A stretch of 64,000 bases of DNA from JAAELZ01 sp965237995 (lineage in GTDB: Bacteria > Pseudomonadota > Gammaproteobacteria > Arenicellales > Poriferihabitantaceae). Every line of letters starts with the position of its first letter. The first letter of the stretch is position 1. The notes beneath the pieces were generated by a model, which worked only from the letters and a program-made list of their open reading frames with translations, made no database searches and had not been told where the DNA came from. The position numbers were made by a program, and so were the translations under genes. The DNA is taken from the NCBI GenBank assembly GCA_965237995.1, contig CBDEGO010000002.1:310001-374000 (forward strand), written 5' to 3'. Below, in pieces: positions 26,406-35,760 of this stretch.

Positions 26406-27173
26406 ATGGTCAAGCTACTGATCATCGATGGGTTTAACTTAATTCGGCGCATACACTCGGCTGTGCCGGGAGACGAGACGTCCGCCGATCATGCTCAAGG
26501 CGTTGTGCAATCTATCAAATCAAGCTTGACCCGCGCCATTAACACCCATGAGCCTACTCATGCCATTTGCGTTTTAGAATCAAGTACTTCTACATGGCGC
26601 CACGCAATCTATAGCGAATATAAGCAAGGCAGAAAACCACAGCCCGCAGCACTGTTAACGAACCTACCCAATATTATCGATGCAATACAGAGCCTAGGCA
26701 TCGCTCAAATTTCTATCGAACAAGCGGAGGCAGATGACGTTATCGCGTCCATTGCCATGAAGACCGGTGTCAAAAGCCAGTGTCTGATTTTATCAACTGA
26801 TCACTTACTCGCCCAGCTCGTTACCCGCCAAGTGCGACAGTATGATCACTTTAGTGCAACCCCCATTGACCACGCCTTCATCCAGAAACGATACGGCGTA
26901 GACACTGCGCAGTTAGTCGACTATTTTTCACTGTGCGGCTCCGCCTCTTTGAACATCGCCGGCGTACCGGGCGTAGGCCATAAAACTGCTGCCAAGTTAA
27001 TCAATGAATACGGATCATTAGAGCAATTACTCGCGAACATCGATGAAGTAAAAGGTAAACTGCAACAGCACATAATGGACACGATCGATTTGCTGCCCTT
27101 ATACAAACGACTGTTTACATTAGAAAGCACTATTCATCTAAACGCTAACCTGAGAGATTGGAGATTAAAATAA
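26406..27173 (+). CDS. xni: Flap endonuclease Xni (exonuclease IX)
   Basis: The 255-residue protein is a 5' nuclease of the FEN/PIN-like family related to the N-terminal domain of DNA polymerase I. LLIIDGFNLIRRIHSA carries the first acidic residue; ISIEQAEADDVIASIAMKTG and ILSTDHLLAQLV carry the central acidic cluster; GVPGVGHKTAAKLINEYGSLE is the helix-hairpin-helix DNA-binding element. As in E. coli Xni, some metal ligands of the second site seem to be missing. It is followed immediately by a small membrane protein gene (TAAATG). Confidence 0.92.
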   Translation: MVKLLIIDGFNLIRRIHSAVPGDETSADHAQGVVQSIKSSLTRAINTHEPTHAICVLESSTSTWRHAIYSEYKQGRKPQPAALLTNLPNIIDAIQSLGIAQISIEQAEADDVIASIAMKTGVKSQCLILSTDHLLAQLVTRQVRQYDHFSATPIDHAFIQKRYGVDTAQLVDYFSLCGSASLNIAGVPGVGHKTAAKLINEYGSLEQLLANIDEVKGKLQQHIMDTIDLLPLYKRLFTLESTIHLNANLRDWRLK

Positions 27174-27362
27174 ATGCAACATTTAAGCACGTGGGAAAGT
27201 ATATTTCTCGTGATGGCAATGCTGGCGATTGCCGTATTTTTCTTCCCCGGCGCAAAACGCGCACTAGAACAAAGTAAAGACGCCCCGAAAGATTGGAAGG
27301 GATTACTCATCCCAATTGCTGCTGTAGTCGCTTTTGTAGTATTGCTCATTAGTATCGTGTAG
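27174..27362 (+). CDS. Small two-helix membrane protein, 62 aa
   Basis: The start codon abuts the xni stop. The product has two hydrophobic segments (IFLVMAMLAIAVFFFPG and LLIPIAAVVAFVVLLISIV) separated by a basic/acidic linker, KRALEQSKDAPKDWKG. I know no assigned function. Tight coupling with xni and a clean membrane pattern support a real gene. Confidence 0.7.
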   Translation: MQHLSTWESIFLVMAMLAIAVFFFPGAKRALEQSKDAPKDWKGLLIPIAAVVAFVVLLISIV

Positions 27363-27601
27363 TGATCGCCATCAACCAAATGAGATAAATAATCAGTTTG
27401 CCCTTTAAATACGACTTTAGTCGAATCAAAAGGCATGTTTATCGGCGATAGAGCACAAAATCTGGCGCAAACATTTACAAATCCATTAGATTGGTGAATA
27501 CTTAGCGTCATAGAAGAATGCGATGTTTTACACTCACCGCTTCAACTTTAAAAGAATTGAGTAAGAGTATTTGTAACTAACCTAAATCACTGAGGAGAAA
27601 A

Positions 27602-28693
27602 ATGAAAAGACGTGACTTATTAAAAGGCGCTGCAACCGGTGCAGTTGCAACGGCTGCTTCTACACTAGCGGCACCTGCTATCGCCCAAGAGAGAATTGAA
27701 ATCAACATGGTTGCCACATGGGGCCGAGACTTCCCTGGTTTAGGCACAGGTGCACAGCGTTTCGCTGAACGCTTGAGTGCGATGACTGATGGCCGTATGC
27801 AAGTCAATTATTTTGCAGCTGGCGAGCGCGTTAAGGCCTTTGATTCATTTGATGAAGTCGCTTCAGGCAATGCACAAATGTATCACGCGGCGGAGTACTA
27901 CTGGAAAGGCAAGCACCCCGGTTTTGCTTATTTCACAGCGGTTCCATTTGGGCTAACTTATACCGAAATGAATGCGTGGGTGCGCTTTGGCGGCGGACAG
28001 CAATTATGGGATAAGTTAAGCGCCGAGTTTGGCCTAAAAGGCTTAATGTGCGGTAATACGGGCGTACAGATGGGTGGTTGGTTCCGTAAAGAAATTAACT
28101 CTGCTGACGATTTAAAAGGCTTGAAAATGCGTATGCCAGGGTTAGGTGGCGACGTTCTAGCCAAGTTAGGCGGTTCTCCAGTGTCACTACCCGGCGGTCA
28201 AATATATGAAAACTTAATCTCTGGTGCTATCGACGCAACTGAGTGGGTTGGTCCGTGGAACGATGAAATAATGAAGTTCTACGAAGCGGCTAAGTATTAC
28301 TACTACCCAGGAATGCACGAGCCTGCTGCCATGTTAGCTTGCGGTGTCAATAAAGAATTCTGGGACGGCTTATCAGCGTCTGACCAAGCGATTGTTGAAG
28401 CGGCTTCGTCGATGGAAAATGACGTCATGATGTCTGAATACAATGCTAAGAACGGTGCAGCACTTGCTCGATTGATTAATGAGCAAGGCGTTAAAGTTCA
28501 GGCGTTTAACGACGACGTGTATGACAGCTTCGGTGAAGCAGCCGACGAAGTATTTGCTGACGTAGTAGAACACAGTGACTTAGCGCGTGAAATCCACGAA
28601 AGCTTTGTTGCAGCACGCGCAAATGTAGGCGCATGGGCGAAGATATCTGATCAAGCCTATGTTGCACAACGCAATCGTGTGTTAGGTCTATAA
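27602..28693 (+). CDS. TRAP transporter substrate-binding protein (DctP/TakP-like) with Tat signal
   Basis: The 363-residue periplasmic protein begins MKRRDLLKGAATGAVATAAS and ends its signal at APAIAQ; the Arg-Arg-Asp-Leu-Leu core is a twin-arginine export signal. The mature part shows MVATWGRDFPGLGTGAQRFAE and GGQIYENLISGAIDATEWVG, found in the TakP branch of TRAP receptors that bind keto acids and related carboxylates. The exact ligand is not readable. GAGGAG lies just upstream of the start. It leads a TRAP gene set with the two permease genes after a terminator. Confidence 0.9.
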   Translation: MKRRDLLKGAATGAVATAASTLAAPAIAQERIEINMVATWGRDFPGLGTGAQRFAERLSAMTDGRMQVNYFAAGERVKAFDSFDEVASGNAQMYHAAEYYWKGKHPGFAYFTAVPFGLTYTEMNAWVRFGGGQQLWDKLSAEFGLKGLMCGNTGVQMGGWFRKEINSADDLKGLKMRMPGLGGDVLAKLGGSPVSLPGGQIYENLISGAIDATEWVGPWNDEIMKFYEAAKYYYYPGMHEPAAMLACGVNKEFWDGLSASDQAIVEAASSMENDVMMSEYNAKNGAALARLINEQGVKVQAFNDDVYDSFGEAADEVFADVVEHSDLAREIHESFVAARANVGAWAKISDQAYVAQRNRVLGL

Positions 28694-28725
28694 GAGACTT
28701 ACACCGTAATAGTGTTACTTAATTA

Positions 28726-28758
28726 AGCGAAGCCGGCACTTGTCGGCTTCGCTTTTTT
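28726..28758 (+). terminator. Terminator between the TRAP binding protein and permease genes
   Basis: The stem AGCGAAGCCG / CGGCTTCGCT with an eight-base loop is followed by a T-run. It may allow higher expression of the binding protein than of the permeases, a common arrangement in transport operons. Confidence 0.9.
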
Positions 28759-28842
28759 ATTACTAATGCGTTGATAACTAGGCGTGTGCCTAGGTTGAAG
28801 ACCCATTATTAAGCTTACTACATAGCCAGGCAACCACTTATC

Positions 28843-29841
28843 GTGTCCGAGAGTAATTCATCCAAAGTTCAATTCATGCGCTTCCTAGGCCAAACGTCTA
28901 TGTTGCTCCTGTTTCTGTTTATCCTATCGCGTTATTTCGTATTTTGGCTTGGGTGGCCTACCTTAGAGGAGACGATCGGTCATTTATTCTCAAAAGGTGA
29001 AAGCGCTGATGGATTTCAAACTAGTAAAGGGTTAGCTATTTTAGGCACCTATTTAGCCGGTATTGTATTTTGTTTTATCTACGTGCGAAAAACCCCGCGC
29101 ACCGACCTCATAACAGACTCTGATCGCTACAGCAGTTGGACAGCCTATTTCATTCGCGCGATGTTTTGGGCTATTTTCTTAACCGGCTTAGTGGATGTCA
29201 CCATCTCCTTTATGCGGGTTGAAAACATGTTAGAGCCTGTGTTTGGGCAGCGCCTAACCAGTATTTTCGACCAAGCCCGTTCACGCGGCACTTATGTACA
29301 CTATCCAATCATTTTACTTTCATTTGTAATCGCTGCTTTTACCCGTTCACTTGGGTTTATTTGGCTGGCCACCTTAGTAGTATTAGCTGAATTTGGCATC
29401 GTTATTTCACGCTTTGTGTTCTCGTATGAGCAAGCGTTTATGGGTGATTTAGTCCGCTATTGGTATGCCGCATTATTTTTGTTCTCTAGCGCTTATACCT
29501 TGGTGGAAGGCGGCCACGTCCGAGTCGATGTGCTTTACGAAAACTTTAGCGAGCGCGGCAAAGCACGAGCAAATTTTTGGGGCTCACTCTGCCTTGGCCT
29601 TCCCGTTTGTTGGACAATTTTAACGCTCGGTATGGGAAGTAAACAAAGTAGCTTAATCGCACCTATCATTAATTTTGAAGTATCACAAAGTGGCTATGGC
29701 ATGTACGTTAAGTATCTGATGGCAGGCTTTTTAATCGTGTTTGCAGTGAGCATGGCCATGCAATTTACTGCCTATTTTTTAAAAAGTGCGCACCTTTTAC
29801 TAAACGCTGATACGCAAGAAGATAGTGAGGTAACGGCCTAA
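28843..29841 (+). CDS. TRAP transporter small permease (DctQ-like), long form
   Basis: The 332-residue membrane protein starts at GTG. Its second half matches DctQ: AFMGDLVRYWYAALFLFSSAYTL, EGGHVRVDVLYENFSERGKA, then two further helices. Typical DctQ proteins have four helices and under 200 residues; here an additional N-terminal half of about 140 residues adds three or four membrane segments. The ATG of dctM overlaps its stop by one base (TAATG). It forms the inner-membrane complex with the following large subunit. Confidence 0.85.
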   Translation: MSESNSSKVQFMRFLGQTSMLLLFLFILSRYFVFWLGWPTLEETIGHLFSKGESADGFQTSKGLAILGTYLAGIVFCFIYVRKTPRTDLITDSDRYSSWTAYFIRAMFWAIFLTGLVDVTISFMRVENMLEPVFGQRLTSIFDQARSRGTYVHYPIILLSFVIAAFTRSLGFIWLATLVVLAEFGIVISRFVFSYEQAFMGDLVRYWYAALFLFSSAYTLVEGGHVRVDVLYENFSERGKARANFWGSLCLGLPVCWTILTLGMGSKQSSLIAPIINFEVSQSGYGMYVKYLMAGFLIVFAVSMAMQFTAYFLKSAHLLLNADTQEDSEVTA

Positions 29842-32504
29842 TGGAGCTTCTCTTTTTAGCGCTGTTATTATTACTGATGATACTGGCCTTAACGGCTGGA
29901 TTCCCCGTTGCGTTCGCACTACCGGGTTCAGCAATTATTTCCATCGCTATCGCGGCGGCGAGCGGATATCTCTTCGCAGGTGACGTGAGTGCCTATTTTG
30001 CCCAAGATGGCCCCGTACAATGGCTTAGCGCGGGAGTCACTAATTTTAGAAGCCTTTATTGGCTAGTCGAACGAGACACGCTTATTGCAATCCCGCTATT
30101 CATTTTTATGGGAATCATGCTACAGCGCTCAAAAATTGCAGAAGATTTACTGGTTGCAATGGCTCAGTTATTCGGCCCAGTACCCGGTGGTCTCGGAATT
30201 TCAGTTGTATTCGTGGGCGCTCTGCTTGCCGCAACCACAGGGATCGTGGGCGCTACTGTAATCGCAATGGGGTTGATTTCTCTACCCGCCATGTTACGGA
30301 ATAACTATTCTAAGTCCCTTGCTTGCGGAACCATTTGTGCGTCTGGCACTTTAGGTCAGATTATCCCCCCTTCGATTGTATTAATTATCCTCGCTGACCA
30401 GCTTTCTAACGCGGCTGATCAAGCGAATACCGCGCGTAAAGAATTATATCGCGTAGCAACGGGCGAGTTCTCGATGCCCTCGCAATTTGATGTGGTATCC
30501 GCCAGTGCCGGTGATATGTTTATGGGCGCACTCGTGCCTGGCGTCATTTTGGTTGGCATATACATGTTATATATTTTAATTGCTGCACGTATCAACCCCG
30601 AGTTAGCACCCCCTGTTCCTTATGACGGCGAATATGATTCAAAATTCGCAGGACGTGTATTTCTCGCACTGGTTCCACCTCTTACTCTTATCTTTGTGGT
30701 ACTAGGTTCAATTATTACTGGCGTAGCCACCGTCAACCAAGCTGGTTCTATCGGCGCCATAGGCGCTATGATTATGGCAGGCTATCGGCTCTACAATGGC
30801 GGCTCTTCTCGCTATATCCCAGCCATTCTTGCCCTGATATCCACGATCGCTATTTTTTATATTGTTAGCAAAAATGATATAAATATTAAAAATATACAAA
30901 ACGCAGACCAACAGTTTTGGATAAACGTTGTTGCTGGGTTTGTGGCCTTGTTATTACTGTCTATTGTATGGAGTGGTTGGCGCGCCTATAAAATAGACGA
31001 CACCCTACGCGGGGTAATGATAGAAACCGCCAAGACCACGTCGATGGTGTTTATTATCTTAATTGGTGCGGCGATGCTAACGTCGGCGTTTCGTGCATTT
31101 GGTGGAGAAGAACTGGTTAAAGAATTCTTAACAAGTCTGCCGGGCGGCTTCTGGACACAGTTTCTTGTCGTCATGGTGGTTATTTTTTTACTCGGCTTTT
31201 TTCTCGACTTTATCGAAATCGCCGTAGTTGTTGTGCCGATAGTTGCACCGATATTACTAGCCAACCCTGAAGCGAATGTCACCGCCGTATGGCTTGGGGT
31301 CATGGTAGGATTGAACATACAAACCTCGTTTCTAACACCGCCGTTTGGTTTCGCGCTGTTTTATTTACGCGGCGTCGCCGACAAGATTATAGAAACAATC
31401 GATATCTATAAAGGCGCAGCCGCATTTATCGGGCTACAACTACTTGGTTTAGCGATCGCCGGTTATTTTCCAAGCTTGGTCAACTATCTACCTAATCGCA
31501 CACACCTTCTTTCAGAAACCGCACCGCCTCCAATGAATCCAAAACTACAGCTTTGTTTGGAAGATTACACACAACAGCAGTATGCTGAGTTAGACGTAAG
31601 CAGTGCGGTTAATAAAGCGATGGCGTTAGACATCAGCTTTTTACCCGACGAGCAGCAGGAGAAGTTGGTAGAGAGCTTTAGCTTAGCCATGAATGCCAAG
31701 CCATTGATGGCTGAAGTATTAACAGCAAAGCAAACTGTAGACGCATATGCCCCTGATTATCGCCCTATTCATAGCGAAACAAGAACAACAGAACGAAGAA
31801 TTTTCAGTGCGGAAAGCAACATTAAGAAATTAAACACTGAAATCAAGAGTCTTTCCTACGGCTCAGAAGATAACAGCGCCAAAGTCACGCAATTGGAAGG
31901 TCATATTGCCAAACTAAACAATTCAATTGGCGTATTAAAATCCTCAATCTCGGATGAATGGGCGGGCGCAAATAGTAAGTATGTCGGTCTGAGCAAGCAG
32001 CTCACCAAAGCAAGGCGCAACTATTTTAATACGGTTGACACAGCCAACGACAGCTTACATGAATTGATCGCTATCATTAATGACGCCCCTAAGCTAGACA
32101 GTATTGAACCAAGTTATTCTTTACTGCACCTCACGGTACTCAACGAGCCAGCAGATGTGGCAATGGCTGAAATCAAAAAAGTCGAAAAAGCCTTGGGGAA
32201 TATCAAAGGCTCAAGCCCAATAAAAAGCAAGCTAACTAAAGCACGTAGAATATTGAAAAAAGGAGAAGATGCCACAGCGCGGGCCGCTGCCTTAGAAAAA
32301 CTCGAAGAGATGAAAGCCGCCCTTAGCAACGAAATGCAATGGCGCAGACTAGCAGCTGAAAACCTACTACCCGACTTATTGACATACCAACAAGCCACTG
32401 CAAGCACGATCGGCTTACGCGGCAACGAAAAATTAACAGTAGAACAGGCAAAATTCACTGCCCGATGTTTATCGAGTCATAAAGATATTTCCTTGCACTT
32501 TTAG
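29841..32504 (+). CDS. TRAP transporter large permease (DctM-like) with long C-terminal coiled-coil domain
   Basis: The 887-residue product is about twice the usual DctM length. Residues 1-550 are the ion-coupled transport domain: GFPVAFALPGSAIISIA, IPLFIFMGIMLQRSKIAEDLL, CGTICASGTLGQIIPPSIV and QTSFLTPPFGFALFYLRGV are typical. An additional hydrophilic loop near 195-220 and extra helices near 320-350 are inserted. From about 550 on, a hydrophilic tail contains long heptad-like helices (TERRIFSAESNIKKLNTEIK; KVTQLEGHIAKLNNSIGVLK) and ends without a membrane segment. The tail has no function I recognise. Confidence 0.88.
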   Translation: MELLFLALLLLLMILALTAGFPVAFALPGSAIISIAIAAASGYLFAGDVSAYFAQDGPVQWLSAGVTNFRSLYWLVERDTLIAIPLFIFMGIMLQRSKIAEDLLVAMAQLFGPVPGGLGISVVFVGALLAATTGIVGATVIAMGLISLPAMLRNNYSKSLACGTICASGTLGQIIPPSIVLIILADQLSNAADQANTARKELYRVATGEFSMPSQFDVVSASAGDMFMGALVPGVILVGIYMLYILIAARINPELAPPVPYDGEYDSKFAGRVFLALVPPLTLIFVVLGSIITGVATVNQAGSIGAIGAMIMAGYRLYNGGSSRYIPAILALISTIAIFYIVSKNDINIKNIQNADQQFWINVVAGFVALLLLSIVWSGWRAYKIDDTLRGVMIETAKTTSMVFIILIGAAMLTSAFRAFGGEELVKEFLTSLPGGFWTQFLVVMVVIFLLGFFLDFIEIAVVVVPIVAPILLANPEANVTAVWLGVMVGLNIQTSFLTPPFGFALFYLRGVADKIIETIDIYKGAAAFIGLQLLGLAIAGYFPSLVNYLPNRTHLLSETAPPPMNPKLQLCLEDYTQQQYAELDVSSAVNKAMALDISFLPDEQQEKLVESFSLAMNAKPLMAEVLTAKQTVDAYAPDYRPIHSETRTTERRIFSAESNIKKLNTEIKSLSYGSEDNSAKVTQLEGHIAKLNNSIGVLKSSISDEWAGANSKYVGLSKQLTKARRNYFNTVDTANDSLHELIAIINDAPKLDSIEPSYSLLHLTVLNEPADVAMAEIKKVEKALGNIKGSSPIKSKLTKARRILKKGEDATARAAALEKLEEMKAALSNEMQWRRLAAENLLPDLLTYQQATASTIGLRGNEKLTVEQAKFTARCLSSHKDISLHF

Positions 32505-32527
32505 GCACTGGCTAACACCCTATTTAT

Positions 32528-33304
32528 ATGAAAATAATCTCCGCAAATACCAATGGCATTCGCGCCGCAGCACGCAAAGGGTTCTTTGATTGGCTACAAA
32601 AAGAACAAGCTGATTTTGTCTGCATCCAGGAAACCAAGGCACAGATAGACCAACTAAGTGATGAAGTATTTCACCCCAAGGGTTACTATAGTCATTATTT
32701 TGACGCCGAAAAAAAAGGGTATAGCGGAGTAGCCGTCTATTCCAAACACAAACCTGATAATGTGATTGTTGGGCTAGGCCAAGCGCAATACGATAACGAG
32801 GGCCGCTACTTAGAAGTACAAGTTGGCAACCTTTGCGTTGCCTCCTTATATCTACCTTCTGGTTCTTCCAAAGAAGAACGCCAAGTTTTTAAGTATGAAA
32901 TGATGGACTTCTTCTTGCCTTATCTGCAAGAGAAAGCCGCCTCAGGGCGCGACATTATTATTTGCGGCGATTGGAATATTGCGCATACTAAAGAGGATAT
33001 AAAAAATTGGCGTGGCAACCAAAAAAACTCTGGCTTCTTGCCCGAAGAGCGCGCTTGGTTAGATGTGGTATTTTCAAAGGGTGGCTACAAAGATGCGTTT
33101 AGAGAGATTGAGCAAGAGCCAGAAACCTATACGTGGTGGTCAAATCGCGGCCAAGCTTGGGCCAATAACACGGGTTGGCGCATAGACTATCACGTTATCT
33201 CTGACAGCCTCCAAGGCACAGTTCAATCTAGCAACGTCTACCGCGATGAACGCTTTTCTGATCACTCACCGTTAACAATAAACTACGACTACAAAATAGG
33301 CTAG
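32528..33304 (+). CDS. xthA: Exodeoxyribonuclease III
   Basis: This is an AP endonuclease and 3'-5' exonuclease of base excision repair, 258 residues. Motifs are NTNGIRAAARKGFFDWL, the metal-binding Glu in FVCIQETKAQ, GDWNIAHTKEDIKNW, and the catalytic RIDYHVIS and FSDHSPLTI at the C-terminus. The length is in the normal range for ExoIII. It lies 23 bases after dctM without obvious functional link. Confidence 0.94.
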   Translation: MKIISANTNGIRAAARKGFFDWLQKEQADFVCIQETKAQIDQLSDEVFHPKGYYSHYFDAEKKGYSGVAVYSKHKPDNVIVGLGQAQYDNEGRYLEVQVGNLCVASLYLPSGSSKEERQVFKYEMMDFFLPYLQEKAASGRDIIICGDWNIAHTKEDIKNWRGNQKNSGFLPEERAWLDVVFSKGGYKDAFREIEQEPETYTWWSNRGQAWANNTGWRIDYHVISDSLQGTVQSSNVYRDERFSDHSPLTINYDYKIG

Positions 33305-33374
33305 TAGGCATCGCTAGCGAAAACCTAAACTAACAGCCTGACAACGTTTACTATCGATATATACAGATAGCATC

Positions 33375-34091
33375 ATGTCTATCGAGCATATTCTATTTGT
33401 TGCCTTAGCCTTTTTCGCTTCCTTTATTTCCGCGGTCATTGGCTTTGGCACCGCCTTGGTCGTAGTGGCACTTGGCGCACACATTTTACCCATCAAACAA
33501 GTTATCTCCCTAGCGGGGGTTTTATTTGTCACCCTCACATTAAGCAAAGCCATATTGTTTCGCCACAATGTTGATTGGAAGTTAGTAATCTTACTTTCAC
33601 TAAGCAGTTTCCCGTTCGCATTCTTAGGAGGCGCACTACTGGAATACGTGCCCGCTGAAATCTTAAAAAGGTTACTCGGCGTCTTAGTACTGGCCTATTT
33701 GATTTTAACTACCTTCGAATTACTCCCAACATTTACTCTAGGCAGAGTCGGCTTGAGCATCGGCTCTGCGCTGTACGGTTTCTTGTCAGGTCTACTAGGC
33801 AGCGGTAACGTCGTGATCGCGATGATGTTTCGAGAACTCAACATTACCAAAGAAGCGTTTGTCGGCGCTATGGCAGCAACTGCAGTACTCGCCAATATCG
33901 CCAAGCTATTAGCCTATATTAACGCAGGAATGTACACCCATGAGATGAAAGCACCTATTATCAGTTTAGTTATAACAGGGTTGATTGTGGTTTTTCTAGG
34001 TCGCCATATCGTACGAAAAATCACCGTCTACCAATTTGAACTCGGATTTAAAGTGGTGTTAGCGGTGTCGGCCGTAAGCTTGCTTATTTAG
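33375..34091 (+). CDS. TauE/SafE-family membrane protein
   Basis: The 238-residue protein has seven or eight hydrophobic segments and the duplicated fold of the sulfite-exporter/TauE family: FFASFISAVIGFGTALVVVA in the first half and LSGLLGSGNVVIAMMFRELN in the second. Members export small sulfur-containing anions, but substrate is unassigned here. It has its own short leader and stands between xthA and the exported metalloprotease. Confidence 0.82.
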   Translation: MSIEHILFVALAFFASFISAVIGFGTALVVVALGAHILPIKQVISLAGVLFVTLTLSKAILFRHNVDWKLVILLSLSSFPFAFLGGALLEYVPAEILKRLLGVLVLAYLILTTFELLPTFTLGRVGLSIGSALYGFLSGLLGSGNVVIAMMFRELNITKEAFVGAMAATAVLANIAKLLAYINAGMYTHEMKAPIISLVITGLIVVFLGRHIVRKITVYQFELGFKVVLAVSAVSLLI

Positions 34092-34298
34092 CCAAACTAG
34101 CGACTGAAGACTAAAGCCGTAGAAGAAGAATTGATCATTCTATAGTAAACTAGCTCGAGTCATTTCATTTGCGCACATTGTGTTAGCTTATCTTAACGCA
34201 GATAAAGCGTAAATTAATTTCATTACTGGAGGGACCCTCGTATGCTAAAAACCATAATCAGCAAAGCAACGAGCATTTGTAAATTGAGGAAAATTAAC

Positions 34299-35276
34299 AT
34301 GTACAAAAAACACGCACTGCTACTCGGGCTTATGCTAACGATTTCAGCACTACCCATCTCGCACTTTACTTGGGCTAATGGCCCCGCTATCGAAGCAATA
34401 TTTGGTGACGATTTCCTGATCCCTCCGCACGGCTTGAACATGATGTCAGAACAAGAACAACGTAAGATTATCGACCAGAACGCTAGGAGCGCTAAGACCA
34501 CGACTACGGTCGATATTATGGTGCTGTATGACGCTACTTTTATGGTGCGCCATGCAAACCCTGTTGCACGCATCAACCAACTTATTAATATTACCAACAC
34601 AGCCTACATCGATAGCGGAATCGCAATGCGATTAAAATTGGTGCATTCTGCAACAATACCGTTAAGCCCAACCACTACTAATCGTACAGCATTAGACTTA
34701 ATCACCAACGGGCAAGCCCCTTTCAATAGCGTATCAACATTAAGAGATCGCTATGGCGCGGACTTGGTTTCATTTGTTCGCCCGTTTAATCAGGCTGCTC
34801 ACCTTGGTTGCGGCGTGGCTTGGATTAGTGGTGGGACGCACCCTGCTAATATGGATTATGGCTTTAGTGTGGTCAGTGAAGGCAACGACATCAACGGCAA
34901 TAATTTCTTCTGCTCAGAGTACACTTTCGCACATGAAATCGGCCACAATTTGGGCTCAGGCCACGAACGGCCAGGTGTAAACCCCAATCAGGGTGCCCCC
35001 TGCAACGGCGGTGTTACAGGTTATTCATGTGGTCACGGCGTGCACAATTCCTTTGGCACAATCATGACTTACCTACGCCCTCGGGCTGAGTTGTTTTCTA
35101 ATCCTGCATTCAGTTGTAATGGTTCACCATGTGGCGTCTCTGCAGGCAGCTCTTTATCTGCGGATAATGCGGCAAGTTTCAATATCACTGTTACTAACGT
35201 GGCGGCCTATCGAGACCCAGTCAATGTATCAGGGAATCTAGGTAGTTTGCCTGCTGTGATACTATTACTAGAGTAA
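34299..35276 (+). CDS. Exported reprolysin-like zinc metalloprotease
   Basis: The chosen start, with GAGGA eight bases upstream, gives a 325-residue protein with a clean Sec signal (MYKKHALLLGLMLTISALPI, cleaved near WANG). VDIMVLYDATFMV begins the catalytic domain; the zinc motif HEIGHNLGSGH is at 212-222 and the Met-turn is in FGTIMTYLRP. Paired cysteines suggest disulfides. An in-frame ATG at 34242 also has a strong GGAGGG upstream and would add 19 residues before the signal, so two starts are possible. It is secreted; the target is unknown. Confidence 0.87.
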   Translation: MYKKHALLLGLMLTISALPISHFTWANGPAIEAIFGDDFLIPPHGLNMMSEQEQRKIIDQNARSAKTTTTVDIMVLYDATFMVRHANPVARINQLINITNTAYIDSGIAMRLKLVHSATIPLSPTTTNRTALDLITNGQAPFNSVSTLRDRYGADLVSFVRPFNQAAHLGCGVAWISGGTHPANMDYGFSVVSEGNDINGNNFFCSEYTFAHEIGHNLGSGHERPGVNPNQGAPCNGGVTGYSCGHGVHNSFGTIMTYLRPRAELFSNPAFSCNGSPCGVSAGSSLSADNAASFNITVTNVAAYRDPVNVSGNLGSLPAVILLLE

Positions 35277-35311
35277 TCCACGCTTTTGTGAAATTAATTG
35301 ATAACGAAGAA

Positions 35312-35740
35312 CTAATTCTTTTTTTTTGACACCAGCATCACCGCTTCGCCGCGTATCACGTCGGTAGAATCAACAGTACAGATGCTTTTTAGGGTAACAA
35401 AACCTTTTCTTTCATCGATATGTGTAACACTAAGTTTGGTGACCACCGTGTCGCCTATATGAACCGGCGCCCTAAACTTTAAAGTTTGGCTGACGTAAAT
35501 ACATCCATTACCAGGCAATCGTGTGCCGACTACGGTAGAGATAAAACTGGCCGATAGCATGCCATGTGCAATACGTTTCTTAAACCGTGTTGTTGAAGCG
35601 AAATCATCGTCTAAATGAACAGGATTGTGGTCTCCAGAAACTGTTGCAAATTGCTGAATATCTTCCTCTGATACTACTCTGGTATAGCTCTCGCTCATAC
35701 CTAGTTCAAGTTCTTCTAAAAAGTAACCTCGCTGCGTCAT
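35312..35740 (-). CDS. MaoC-like (R)-specific enoyl-CoA hydratase
   Basis: The 142-residue protein is a single hot-dog hydratase domain. VSGDHNPVHLDDDFA contains the catalytic Asp and His, and KRIAHGMLSASFISTVVGTRLPG is the substrate helix typical of PhaJ-like proteins. LKFRAPVHIGDTVVTKLSV completes the fold. It lies 20 bases downstream of the thiolase gene on the same strand, consistent with fatty-acid or polyhydroxyalkanoate metabolism. No PHA synthase is in the window. Confidence 0.88.
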   Translation of the reverse strand: MTQRGYFLEELELGMSESYTRVVSEEDIQQFATVSGDHNPVHLDDDFASTTRFKKRIAHGMLSASFISTVVGTRLPGNGCIYVSQTLKFRAPVHIGDTVVTKLSVTHIDERKGFVTLKSICTVDSTDVIRGEAVMLVSKKKN

Positions 35741-35760
35741 CTTATTATCAGATTGTGAAA

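Noticed and set aside
27134..27511. 125-codon reverse frame opposite the small membrane protein
   Set aside because: Half of it is the antisense of the small membrane gene; the rest shows no recognisable protein or start signal.
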